This document shows positions 11,053 to 21,433 of a stretch of DNA of 64,000 bases, piece after piece; the stretch's first letter is position 1, and each line of letters begins with the position of its first letter. The notes beneath the pieces were generated by a model. It saw only the letters and a list, made by a program, of their open reading frames with translations, was not told the origin of the DNA and did not search any database. The stretch lies in the NCBI GenBank assembly GCA_963930775.1, contig OZ005689.1, forward strand, positions 27,726,044 to 27,790,043, read 5' to 3'. The position numbers were made by a program, and so were the translations under genes. This DNA is from Cliona cf. orientalis (taxonomy: Eukaryota > Porifera > Demospongiae > Clionaida > Clionaidae).

Positions 11053-11110
11053 AAGTTTTACCAAACAGTTACGTTATCCGCAAAGAATCTTCGTTTTATT
11101 CATATTTGAT

Positions 11111-11451
11111 GGTTGGTGATCAAGCTGCTCCACATTCCATAGCATACTCCTTGACAGTCTGCCCTTTGTTTTCCCCAGGTACAGTCCATTCCCTAGCTAG
11201 TTGAGTCCAGTTGATTACTTCTGCTTCTGGCCAAGCTTGTAGTCTATTGTAAACTATTTTATCACACTGGACATTGTCAAATTTTGGAGAGTGCTTTCAA
11301 CGAACTAAGGGAATAGGTTGTGCACATTCGTGGTTTTCTTCTGGTGTCTCAAAAGATTGAGACAGGCGCATTCTTTTGTAGGATGCAATTGATTGGCCCT
11401 TGCCTAATACTGTTAAGGCATCATTTTCTTGTAACTGTTTATGTGGTCTCG
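11111..11451. other. No gene recognised
   Basis: Short non-coding stretch between the Penelope tail and the next MITE. No repeats or frames of note. Confidence 0.4.
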
Positions 11452-11785
11452 CATAGTTGCCAAGTGTCCTGATTTGGCCGGGACAGTCCCGATTTTTGGC
11501 CCTATGTCCCGGTTGTGTCCCGGTTTACCTGATTTTGCAGCATTGTCCCGGAATCCAGCTCCATTGCACAAATGGAGGTGTGGCACAAGCATAAACTCAG
11601 TATACTATCTAATTTCAGTTCGTATATCTCGATATTTAGTGGGTGTGGCAATACATAATCGTCCGAAAGTGGGTGTGGTCATCCAAAAGTGGGCGTGGTC
11701 AATAAATTTTCGCGCGCGCTTTGCGCGCGTTAATTCTATATTATTTGTTGTCCCGGTCTCTCCTCTCATAAACTTGGCAACTATG
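11452..11785. mobile_element. hAT-like MITE, 334 bp
   Basis: TIR CATAGTTGCCAAGT / ACTTGGCAACTATG. The left flank ends TGGTCTCG and the right boundary region also reads TGGTCTCG (overlapping the last bases of the TIR), giving a 6-8 bp target duplication, the size expected for hAT elements. The inside carries repeated 'gggacagtcccg' / 'tgtcccggtt' motifs. The long forward frame across it is a by-product of this repeat, not a gene. Confidence 0.7.
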
Positions 11786-12216
11786 GTCTCGGCACTCTCA
11801 CCAAAGTGCGTTTGAGCTATTTGTTGTCAGCTGCAGTCAGTTTGATTTAAAGGCCACTACCTGGGCAGGTGGCTAATGGCTAATGCATCAGTAAAAGGTT
11901 TTCCATTATTATACTTTCTCAATTACTGCCTGAGTTTCTCCTAGTATGTTTTGTTGTGGTTCTTGCTTAATTGTTGTTGCTCTCTAGCTGTCAGCAATAG
12001 GTATTGCAGGATTGTATGTTGTTAGTGATGCGATATTGCACATTCCTTACAGTTTGCTAGGGAATGTCACTTTTTTGTTGTATATCACATTGTCCTGTTC
12101 CTATACCAACCTCTGAATACTCTCAAATGGCAACTTAAGCATACATCTAAAAGTGCACGGACATATTCCTGGAGCACAGATTTAGTTATACATAATTAAT
12201 AGTGTCTTATTAAATA
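11786..12216. other. No gene recognised
   Basis: Non-coding between two MITEs. Nothing distinctive. Confidence 0.4.
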
Positions 12217-12526
12217 TCGTAGAATCCCGCTATTATGCCCCCCTTTGCACATAAGCCCCCCTCTCTCGGACTGTATTTTATGCAGATATTGTGAACCATA
12301 AGACTAGTAGAAACAGTAGCCATAACTAACAAACTAGCTATTTGTGTCATAATATTCTCATTTTTCTCAAGTTTTGCCAACCAAACAGCCAGAGAAAGCG
12401 TGGTATTCGATGGTAGGTAATGGTCGTCACACCAAATGGTTTGGATTCCGCGTATAAGCCCTCTCCCCACTTTTGCCAAATGCTAGCATGCACAAGGGGG
12501 GGGGGCATAATCGTGGGATTCTGCGG
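12217..12526. mobile_element. MITE with GCAGAATCCC-type ends, 310 bp
   Basis: Left end CGTAGAATCCCGCTATTATG and right end complement CCGCAGAATCCCACGATTAT pair imperfectly over about 25 bp, continuing into a run of C/G (GCCCCCC / GGGGGGGGC). TA stands outside the right end and near the left end. Style resembles pogo/Tigger-mobilised MITEs. Confidence 0.65.
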
Positions 12527-12969
12527 TATTATTTTGATATTCCTATGTAGGTTTTAAGCTTTTATGTTAGGAAATAGCGTACTATATGTACATACGAAGC
12601 TAATGTACTAACTACGAAGGTTGTACAATGACTCCTTTGTGTGAATAAAGCGTCCATAGCTATGACAACCATTTTATGACGCTGTACAAAGACTAATAGC
12701 TAGTACAATATTTTTACATAAATTATTGTAGCAGTTACGGATGACATCATCCTCATTCCGTGTACAATTGGTTTTAAATTCTTCGCTGTCGACTCGCGCT
12801 TGAGCAGATTAATTTCCACACATAGGCAGTGACCCTCAACAAACGATTTAGATCACTAAACATCTGTCTATTATTTTGCTAAGGCTAATCCTTGACTTCT
12901 CTATGGTAAGCATACTATGAACCAGTTCATGATCCTTGCTTTTACATTCTTTGTAAGCACTTTTCTTGA

Positions 12970-13165
12970 TGCTTAAGTCTGGATACGCCAACTAATACGT
13001 TCACAAAGTGCTTCCATAAAGCTCCAAGGGACTGATCCTGCGTGATGGAATGTCGGCGGGATTTTCTTTCCAGGGCAATGCCTCCAAGTGTTTACTGGCA
13101 GGAGTCTTCTTATCTCATTGACCCCATTTTGCACGAATGGTCTCCAGTATTTGTCCATACCTCCC
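12970..13165 (-). mobile_element. Fossil fragment of a BEL/Pao-like LTR retroelement (pol)
   Basis: A short minus-strand stretch reads FVQNGVNEIRRLLPVN and TWRHCPGKK, a pattern I know from the region after the RNase H of BEL/Pao polyproteins. Only about 200 bp survive; it is broken, and no LTRs or other parts were seen nearby. Age cannot be judged beyond 'old and truncated'. Confidence 0.5.
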
Positions 13166-13169
13166 AGGG

Positions 13170-13789
13170 ATAGTTGGAATCACTGAAGCAGGTAAATTCG
13201 GACAGCGTAATCTCAGGCTCAAGGACATCTGATACAACAGTAGCGTAAGCCGTCAATTATCGACGATAATTCATACTTACCTGCGTATCTTCACAACAGA
13301 ATGTCCGACGAACACAATTCTTGCGCCTATCAGCAGCCTGGAACACCCTCTACACCATCTATCCTTTGAGCATCTATCCTTTGAGCACCTCTCAGAGAAG
13401 TTGCCATTTTCAGAGTTTGAGCGGCAAGCCAACCATCAGGGCAGGTAATTTATTTATCGATCACCCGTATCTAACATCGTCCACACATACAAAATGCCAT
13501 TCCAATTATCGACCAGATTGGAAAGGCGTGTCCATAACTCTTTGTAGGAACGATCCAGCGGCTCCATATATGTAAGATACAAAGTTCAACTAACTCTAAA
13601 TAAGCGTATAATATTATTGTTTTGATCTAGAAATATTTGACAATTCATTTTATATAGTACGCAACACTATACTATAGCATACCAGTGCATACGTGCATAT
13701 ATTGCAATAAACGTAAATAATATTTTGACAATGAATCAAGGTTCAGCAGTCCAGAAATGGGGCTTGCATGAAGGGATGCATGGAGCTAG
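13170..13789. other. No gene recognised; 15-bp tandem copy
   Basis: Contains a perfect direct repeat 'catctatcctttgag' x2 at about 13357-13386. ATTATCGACCAG at about 13503 is the inverse of CTGGTCGATAAT at about 16420, on the far side of the pogo gene. This could be a remnant of its terminal repeats but is short enough to be chance. Confidence 0.35.
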
Positions 13790-13930
13790 CTAAGTACAGA
13801 AGGGGCATAGCCTCTCTTTGCCACTGCTGTCCATGATACAGTCAATAATACAGTCTTCATGAAGCCAGTGTTCACAGGCACACTAGATCCATTCAACACC
13901 GAAACCCAGCTCCACGTCCTCTTCATATGA
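13790..13930 (-). pseudogene. C-terminal PHD-like exon of pogo transposase 1
   Basis: Acceptor CCTACAG at 13937-13931 follows a 50-bp intron (13980-13931) whose donor is GTACAG. The exon continues the upstream frame in phase 0: SYEEDVELGFGVEWI, then (after one stop codon) CACEHWLHEDC, IIDCIMDSSGKERLCPFCT. The W-x-x-C-x-C...W-x-H-x-x-C...C-x-x-C spacing is the second half of a PHD finger. A nearby second CCTACAG offers an alternative acceptor. Confidence 0.7.
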
Positions 13931-16112
13931 CTGTAGGACTGTAGGCAAACACAACATTAAATTTTTATTAGAATCTGTACCTTGCGTATCTTCTCTTGGT
14001 CTTTTGGGTTCAGGCACATTTGTACAGTCACGAAGAATCCATTTGGGTTGAGGAGGTTAGGATCGTTCCGAGGGGGCCCCTCTTGCTGCCGTTTTACTAG
14101 TCGTGCCTTTTCCTCTGCCTTCTTTTCTCTCTGCTTCTCTCTTTCTCTATCTTTCAATATTTTTTGTTCCGCCTTCTTTTGCTTCTCCTCCCGTTGCTTC
14201 TTTTTTCTCTTCTCTCAGTTTCTTTCTGTTCTCCTTTTCCTCTTCTTGCCATTTCTTTTTCTGTTTCTTTTTCCTTTATGATTGCTAAGCACTCAGCAAT
14301 TGTGAGTACTCGAGCTCCAGTCATAGCACGTGTACTAGAAGATGCCGCTGGTTCTTTCTTTTTAGGAGCAGTGGGCAGTTTTAAGTACTTGTCCACTGGA
14401 CTCAAAGTTTTCTGCTGTTCGTTCCCACCTATTGTACGTGAAGGAGTTGCAGACACACCAGGAACTAACTGGGGGTCACAGTGACTAGATGAAACAGGTT
14501 CACCTGAAGGAGATTTGTATTTTGATTTCAAAGTGGATGAGGAACTAGCGGAATTACCTTCAGAAGTAGGACTATTTGAGGAATCATTGGAGCGAGGTGT
14601 AGTACGTGAAGGTGTCACTGAATGTGTGGATTGATGATTAGCTGGGTCGTCCATTGGACAGGGTCAACTGGAAGAACATCAGAAAATTCATCAAGTAGAC
14701 TTGGCCCATCTGGAGGGGTAGTGATACTATTTGGTACTGCTTCTGGGTGTGTGAGCTGAAGCCATGTAACATACTCCTGATCATCATACATGTCATACCC
14801 TTCCATAAATCTCGTACTAAATAGCTCAATTTGCTGTGTAGTAAAATTTACTACGGAAGAAGTGTTTTCTGGTGCAGTCTTTGTGCTACTGCCATCTTCT
14901 TTTGTAGTGGTTGAATCTTCTGTGGTAGATGGATCAGTAGGCTTTGCACTGTCTGTAGGAGCTTCATGAGACAGGAATTGCTTGTCGATTAAATGGATGG
15001 ATGCCACATTTACGAAAACCAGCAATATTTGCAGGGGAAAGTGCCGTTAGCCAGGCTTGGGAAAAGAGACGGGAAAAATTTAGCTTGCTTATCACAGCAC
15101 CATTGTTACGCTGTTGATACTGGTGGCAAACAACTGACCAATGACGCTTGAGTGGACCGAACACTGTGCAATCAAGGGGCTGTGAATCCTGTGTCGTATG
15201 TGGAAGTAAACAGCAAAGTATTATGTCTTCCTCCTTTGCAATCTCAACACTTCGAGGCTCATAATGAGAGCTGTGCCCATCCAGTAGAAGCAAAAGTGAT
15301 CGTCCTGATACAGCATATTTCAGGAAATGATTCTTGAGCCAGTTTCTGAATAGTTCTTGGTCTGTCCAACCTTTACCGCTCATCCCATAGTACGTCCCAG
15401 GTACTTCTCCGTCAGTCCATTGATGGTTCAAGTACTTGCCCTCAAATATCACCATGGGTGGTATCGATTGCCCAATAGCGTTAACACAACCCAAGACAGT
15501 GATTTGGTCCTTTCCTGACACTCGATAACACACCTTCTGTCCTTTTTCAGCAACATTTGGAGGACGAGGATCGAGAGGCACTCCACTCTCATCCATGTTA
15601 TAGATCTGAGCGGGAAAGTCAGACAAGTCATGCTTTGTAAGGGTTTCGTCTAGAAGGTCGAAATACTGCTCGATTGCTTCTCTATTGGTAGAATCCATAC
15701 GGACATGGGCTGTAGCATCACCACGTCTTAAGGATAATTGAGGCTGTCTTTGAAGAAATTTCGTCCACCATCCATCCATCGGTCACTAGCGTCCCACGAA
15801 GGCAATGCTTTTCCTCAGCTACTCTCTCGACTATTGCTTTCACCTCCTTTCTGGTCTTACCATACCATACCCAATCTTGGCTGCTTCGATGAGCTGGTCT
15901 GCTAGATCATGCTCCTCTTGGTCATTTAAGTACGGTCTTGGCCCTGGTTTAGTTCCATGTTTCACTCTGCCGCTTAGGCGATCCTTCAAAGTAGTTGGGG
16001 GTACACCATGTAGCAATGCCGCTTTGTTTATGGATATAGTTCCATCTTTGGCTGCCTCCATGGCTGCTACCATCGATGAATCGCTCCACTGCTTTCGCTT
16101 TCCATCGGCTCA
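13790..16112 (-). pseudogene. pogo/Tigger-type transposase 1 with C-terminal PHD-like exon
   Basis: Minus strand, in order: HTH/CENP-B-like DNA-binding region (KRKQWSDSSMVAAMEAAKDG, NKAALLHGVPPTTLKDRLSG; about 16100-15870); DDE core with D1 in IYNMDESGVPL, D2 in LLLLLDGHSSHYEP and D3 in SQPLDCTVFGPLKRHW (15779-14964); a module FTTQQIELFSTRFMEGYD; a Ser/Thr-rich linker; a charged K/E/R region (about 14350-13985). A donor AAG|GTACAG at 13981/13980 joins in phase to an exon at 13930-13790 reading EWI*CACEHWLHEDC and ERLCPFCT, a PHD-like zinc finger ending at a TAG. Breaks: a duplicated TATGG at about 15860-15870 shifts the frame after KIGYG, there are shifts near 14990 and 14645, and a TAG lies inside the PHD exon (13885-13883). 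A TGA at 16112-16110 lies just before the domain, so the native start is unclear. Confidence 0.88.
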
Positions 16113-16139
16113 GCGTCGCCGCAGCTTTGTAGCCTGAGA

Positions 16140-16967
16140 AGCGCTTGAGCGTCTTCGTCGACGTCGCTTTGAGCTCCTGGCCATGGAAATAGACAGCAGG
16201 GTACAGGAGTAACTACTGTACTATTGTGCTGTATAAAAGAATGGAAATGATGTGAACAAAGACATGAAAAGGGGCCGCAAAAGGTAGCTAAACTTACCGA
16301 TTCTCGATCTTCGTTGATCTCTCATGTAGCCGGTATGTTCGCTCCGTGAAAAGCTACGTATATCTTCGCGGACTCAACCGCCGTCTCCAGATTCTAATCC
16401 GCTTATGCATTCAGTATACCTGGTCGATAATACATAGTGGTCGATAATCGACTATTCACGCTAATAAGCTTAGCTAGGAGTTATGCTGCCAATAGTTTCA
16501 GTTTCGGTATAGTCTGCTTATTCACAGGGGAGACTCTTGTCTCTGAAGTGACAAGTCTCACTGTACGGTGGCCCTGAAGGTCAGTACTCAGGATCAAGTC
16601 TCAATAGAAGTTCTCGGTCCTCAGGTTCTTTGTGAAGGTCAGTCTTCAGGGTCAAGTCTCAATAGAAGTTCTCGGTCTTCAGTCTTCAGGTAGCAAATCA
16701 GTACTTGGACTTGATCGTCAAGTATACAAGTTAACTTTAACATTACTGGAGTCAGGGTCAGGCAACACTCAGGGCAGAACTCCACCTTGAGTAAGAATGA
16801 TAGCGCATGTGCGTAATGATATTACAATCATCACACGGTATAGCTAACCAATAATATAGCATGCATGTGCATGCAATGTACATGCACGCAGTTTGTCCAA
16901 TTGAGCTCAACATTTTAACGCGCGTGAGCATTTTGGGGCACTAGTGTTTGGGGCTGCCATGTCATTT
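16140..16967. other. Non-coding stretch before the large nested element
   Basis: No gene seen. Contains the tandem repeat at 16576-16691 and a possible end of the pogo element near 16420. Confidence 0.4.
16576..16691. repeat. 58-bp tandem duplication
   Basis: 'gaaggtcagt.ctcagg.tcaagtctcaatagaagttctcggtc.tcagg' occurs twice in tandem (starts at 16576 and 16634) with a few differences. Similar 'tcttcagg/tctcagg' phrases surround it. Confidence 0.85.
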
Positions 16968-17812
16968 GTGAGCGGATTTGAGAAAAGGGCCCATTTCGCG
17001 CAAAAAATGATTTTCGAGTTAGTAGTATTACGTAAAAATACGTTGAATGACCTACCTGTTGCACTTTGTTCGGCGTCGCTAGCTGCTTCAGTCACGGAGA
17101 TACGCGTCCTCAAAGTCCAGGAGTGCGCGGAGAACGATTTCGAGAAAAACGCGATCAAACGTTGCACTTCCGGGTGAAATTTAATGATTCCGTATACCAT
17201 CCGTGTACTGTCACACTATACACAGAGTACAAAGTACAGTCTAAGGGCTGAATAATTATGGTTATCAGATCGAGAAGTGGATAGCTACTAGGTAGTTCAT
17301 CGTGTAGATAGGCTATTCTAAAGCCCGTGTTACACCAAGAAGGAGAGTGGACGCTGGGAGAAAGCCAACCTGAGCGACCTGTGGACTATCGGTGTGGTTC
17401 ATTCAGAAAGCGCTCAACGCTGGGGGGAGCTTATGAATAGCGTGTCCAACGACTGTAGCAAAGTTTTGAAAACGGGTACGGGGACGCCACAGGCATAAAG
17501 AGCAACCTTAGAGCAGCCGAAAAATATGCATATTGTTGGGGTTTTACTCTAATATCGTTGCACTGTAGCCTTTTGAGGTTGCTCACTACTGTCTCTCTTT
17601 TTCCTCCCAGCACTGTACTACAGGGACGGCACCATACAAGCCACAATTATGTTTAATACAAACTATACATGTCTGGTGGTGAAAACAAAGGTTTACACTG
17701 GTACACACACAATATGTCAGTACATATGTACATTCACAATACATACAAGCTATACACTGAAATAGTATGTCAGTACATGCACAATACAATGTCATACAAG
17801 CTGTAGCACCAT

Positions 17813-19948
17813 TCACACATGTGTAAGGAATTTCAGGTCATTTTTGCTGTAGTCTTCCAATAGTTCAAATTCACATATCTCATCCTCTCCAAAGTACACT
17901 ACTTTCCCTCATACCAGGTAAGAGAGCATCTTCCTCCTCGAACCTGTGTTGAATGCGTGTTCCAATCAGCAGCCTTGGATTGGTTACAATTTGCTGTATT
18001 GTTGGAGGTTCCTTTGCTGAACTGATTAACTTGCAGAGGTTATCCAATAGCTTCTGAGATGAAACTGCTTCTTTGCTTTTGAAAACTGAAAAACAGATCT
18101 GTCAGCATACGCTTGACACAAAATTATCTCCCTGAACTTTAGCTGATCTTTGAGAGCTGCCTTCTTTTGGGTTTCATTTGATAGTTTAGATAAATTGGTT
18201 ATAGCATCTTCTGCTGACATCCAAAAGCCATTGTGCGATATTTTGGCACAGAGTGCTAGTTTTCGTTCCTCTTTTTGCCTTCTTTTCTTGGCCAATGCTT
18301 GTTCCTTCTCTTGAATAACGTTCTATTGATAAACTAGAATGTCATTCTTACACTGCTTGTAAAGCTGAAGCTGGTCACGGCCAACCATGATGCAGGCTTT
18401 GAACATCTTCTCTTGGTCGTCTTTAGATTTTAACCATTTGGCAGTTTGATTTTGACGGAACATTAGCATACTTTCAGCTGCAATAGTAGAACAATTTGGC
18501 TTCTCTCTCAGTATTCTGCATAAAAGAGAGCCAAGAACATGTGTAAATGAATTTCTATAGATGAGTTGGTTTTTTTTGGGGGGGGGGGGGGTGGCAGAGA
18601 GAGGTCAAGGTAGAAGAGAGGAGATATCAATGTATGCACTTACCTATCCAAGATAGCAAAGTCTCGCTCACTTTTAGCATTAGTTTTCGGCACACACCCT
18701 GTATCACTGTCGAGTTCTTGTGATGAAACCTCACTATGAATTCCTCCTTCCAGGTGGTCACCCAGCAAGCGATCTGAAACCATGATAAATGAACTGCAGA
18801 TCATCTGTAGTAACTCGAGAGGTAAATCTTGAGATTCATCACTGGTAGGATTCATAAGCTCTCTATACACGTCATCTTCGTCAATACTCCGTAGACCTTC
18901 TGTTAATAATGTGGAGGCATCACCTGACCACTTCAAAAAACATCTATACATTCTCTGATACTCCTTTCCAAGCTTGCTCATTGGGAGAGGTGACTCAAGA
19001 ATTCTCCACAATGGTGCTGTGATACAATCCCAAGTGCACGACAACCAATCGAGTAAAGAGGGTGCTTGAGATCTTTGTGAACAGCCTCTAGAAGCTTGTT
19101 GCGGGTATGGCAAATATTCTCCAAATAACAGAGTAGGTGATGACGGAGAAAAAACACTCCACCAGCATTGTAAAAGACAATGTTAAATCTATTGCCTTTA
19201 AACTTTGCATTCGGAAACAGTGAAACACCTTGGGTACGGACATAAGCACGGAACATGACATGGCAACCTGCTTGCTCTCAACACTGCTTTTGAATGGATT
19301 TACAAGCTGTACGAATTAATCGAATAGTTCCTGATTCGCCAGCTGACACATCTTCAGAATGAAGTGATTCCCACTGTCTCAGGGTCTCTACTGAAACATC
19401 AGCCAAGGCTACCAAGAAGTGCAGACCACAAAAGACGTTCATCTTTGAAAATGATGCGCTCTCCATGGGTGACAACCCATTCCATCCATCAACGTCTGGT
19501 AGAATATCAGCTCTATATGTGTCTAAAAAGGTCATTGAAATTTTTTTTCCACAATATGTCTATCTGACATGGTATTCTTTATTGAGGCAAGGATTTCCTT
19601 TGCTTTGCTTGGACTGGCATCACAATTCTCTATGGTATTACATACTGCATTGATATCGGACAAAGCCTGTTCAAGGAAGTCTTTAAAGTCGTTTGCACCA
19701 CCAGCCTTCACATCTGAAATGCACAATGTGTACGAGGAGTCCATGGAAGTAACTTGAAATCCTCCATATTTGTGACCAAACTTGGTTGTTCCGTCAGAGT
19801 GAAGAGTGTTGGTAGAGCAGGCAGGAAGTTTTCTGCTAGCTGGAGATGAGCTAATGACCTTGCTTCAACTACCATATTTGCAAGCGTTGATTTCTGTGGT
19901 AGCTTGTCAACGTCCTTGCCAATAAGATCGAGAACTGCCTGATGCATG
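17813..19948 (-). pseudogene. Outer-element gene Q, C-terminal half
   Basis: Minus-strand pieces in order: MHQAVLDLIGKDVDKLPQKS; a possible acidic-site motif HSDGTTKFGHKYGGFQV; SSYTLCISDVKAGGANDF; KNTMSDRHIVEKKF; FCGLHFLVALADVS; SGTIRLIRTACKSIQK; KGNRFNIVFYNAGGVFFL; GCRALGIVSQHHCG; TNAKSERDFAILDR. A perfect donor (GATAG|GTAAGT, near 18643) leads to an acceptor near 18519 and an exon LREKPNCSTIAAESMLMFRQ, NQTAKWLKSKD. A TAG at about 18321 follows, then EKEQALAKKRRQKEERKLAL and an ending ICEFELLEDYSKNDLKFLTH with stop at 17815-17813. I recognise this as a lineage-specific transposase-like family of sponges and corals without a standard name. At least six frame breaks are present. Its 5' half lies at 28265-29262, beyond the CACTG element. 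Confidence 0.7.
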
Positions 19949-19955
19949 CACTGTT

Positions 19956-20062
19956 AAAAATGGGGTGCTGTCCCAGCACCCCATGTTTGCAGCTTGATTA
20001 GCAGGGTGCTGCTGTAACACCCCACCATGATGGTGGGGTGCTGACTGAACACCATGGGGGTG
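19956..20062. repeat. Left subterminal repeat cluster of the CACTG element
   Basis: GGGGTGCT and its complement AGCACCCC or near variants (AACACCCC, AGGGTGCT, GGGGGTGCT) occur about seven times in 110 bp, including the palindrome GGGGTGCTGTCCCAGCACCC. The right end (28133-28255) has matching GGTGTT/TAGCACCC/AACACCT motifs. Such clusters are transposase-binding sites in CACTA elements; here that role is inferred. Confidence 0.7.
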
Positions 20063-20605
20063 CTTATCTCTTTGGACACTAGAGGGGGTGTGGCATTTGT
20101 GTTAATGAGCATGTGCATTCTAGCACTGAAGGTGACACTGCTCCTTTAACCCTTTCATATTTTGAAATTTTTATAAGTCGCCTGGCTACATTTTAGAGAG
20201 AAATGGATGCCTCTCCTACGATCGGTAAGTTATCAAGCACTCTATATCTCTGCTAAGTTACTTAATAACAATCTGTACTCTAGTTTTTGCCTGCCGCTAT
20301 GACTGTGCAATTTTTGTTTGCTGTAAAAGGTACAACATTTACAGAAGGTTGAGCCTAAATACTATTTAAAAGCAGGTAAACTAACACTGGGGTAGTCACT
20401 GTTTCAATCTCTCTCTCTCTCTCTCTTTACTCTAAACATGGAAAATCACTACTACAGGTACCACAATATGAACATACATGGTAAATCACTTGTAATAATG
20501 AATTGGTAAGCGCACACCCTCCTTTTGATCTTACCTTGCATGTGCATTTTACTACAGGTATCTTGCAAGAACAAGACATGTCACTCAATTTGCAATTCTG
20601 CATTG

Positions 20606-21032
20606 CACAGCAAAAACAAATTAACCTATAATGTGGGTTGCCTCAGTTGCACAAACTATTTAATTCTCCCACGACAGTTCTCAACATAATTCAGTTAATT
20701 ATAGTACTCTACTACACATAATTATGTGTGGTATGCATGCCAGTCTGGCATATTTGCACGTACTTCTTGTTCCTTCTTGAAAACTATCATGGGAGTCCAA
20801 TTAAGTTGTAAGTGCAAGCTTGGTGCAAGATTTAGTAATAATTATTATGTCCGTTTGTTACTAACAAATTGGCATGTTTGACATAGTTATGTATAGGGGA
20901 GTGAATACTGCACTAATTACTACAATTACTTGGGTTATTTTGAGAATTGTCATGGGATAAGTAGTGTGTGCAACTGAGGCAACCCACATTATAGGTCAAC
21001 ATAACCCACTTGTTTTTGCTGTGATGCATGCA
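20606..21032. repeat. Long inverted repeat (foldback) within the CACTG element
   Basis: A block around 20606-20720 ('ataatgtgggttgcctcagt' etc.) is repeated inverted at about 20905-21032 ('actgaggcaacccacattat'), with arms of roughly 110 bp. A direct copy of 'tgcattttactacaggta' also appears at 20547 and 21044. Origin unknown. Confidence 0.7.
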
Positions 21033-21433
21033 TGCATGGCAAGTGCATTTTACTACAGGTACCATAATTATATGAACAAGACATGGTCTCTGCGCATTTA
21101 AGGCCTGGGTCAATGTAGAATTAACTACTTATGTTGCTACTTTCATGACATATAGCAATGTATAAGTAAATTCTATAAGCATGATTAAGTAGTCATATGA
21201 TAGAGTAGACTTAGCAGTTTTGAAAAATCCTAATTAGATTAGCTAATTAGTAAACAAATGACGTCACCAAAGCAACGACATCACCCGCTTTAGTAATGCG
21301 CTTATCAATGTAATGCCCCACCTAACCTGGGTCGGGACGTGGGTGGGGATTGTAGGGGGTTTGACACCAGTTTGGTCCCCCCGGGGGAGGGGCAGTAGAG
21401 GGGATTCGTATAGACCATATTGCGCATGCGTCA

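Larger units (their letters stand above)
9564..11110. mobile_element. Penelope-like element 1, 5' part inverted
   Basis: The reverse-transcriptase half lies on the minus strand (about 10457 down to 9564). The GIY-YIG endonuclease half lies on the plus strand (about 10463-10970) and is followed by a 3' tail. The RT half ends '..KFDVRSTL' at the left edge; the endonuclease half begins '..STLCSLLTKVKDPLP' at 10490. The inverted block therefore keeps its natural endpoint, and inversion of about 0.9 kb in place explains the layout. The element is broken and 5' truncated (no N-terminal region seen). It sits in the Helitron OTU segment. Confidence 0.8.

Noticed and set aside
11441-11815. 124-codon plus-strand frame
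   Set aside because: Lies across a hAT-like MITE and is built from repeated 'tcccgg' motifs; not a gene.
14103-14484. Plus-strand Ser/Phe/Leu-rich frames
   Set aside because: Reverse reading of the Lys/Glu/Arg-rich tail of pogo transposase 1.
13503-16431. ATTATCGACCAG / CTGGTCGATAAT as TIRs of pogo element 1
   Set aside because: Only 12 bp, no TA flank at both ends, and other 'gataatcga' motifs occur nearby; may be chance.
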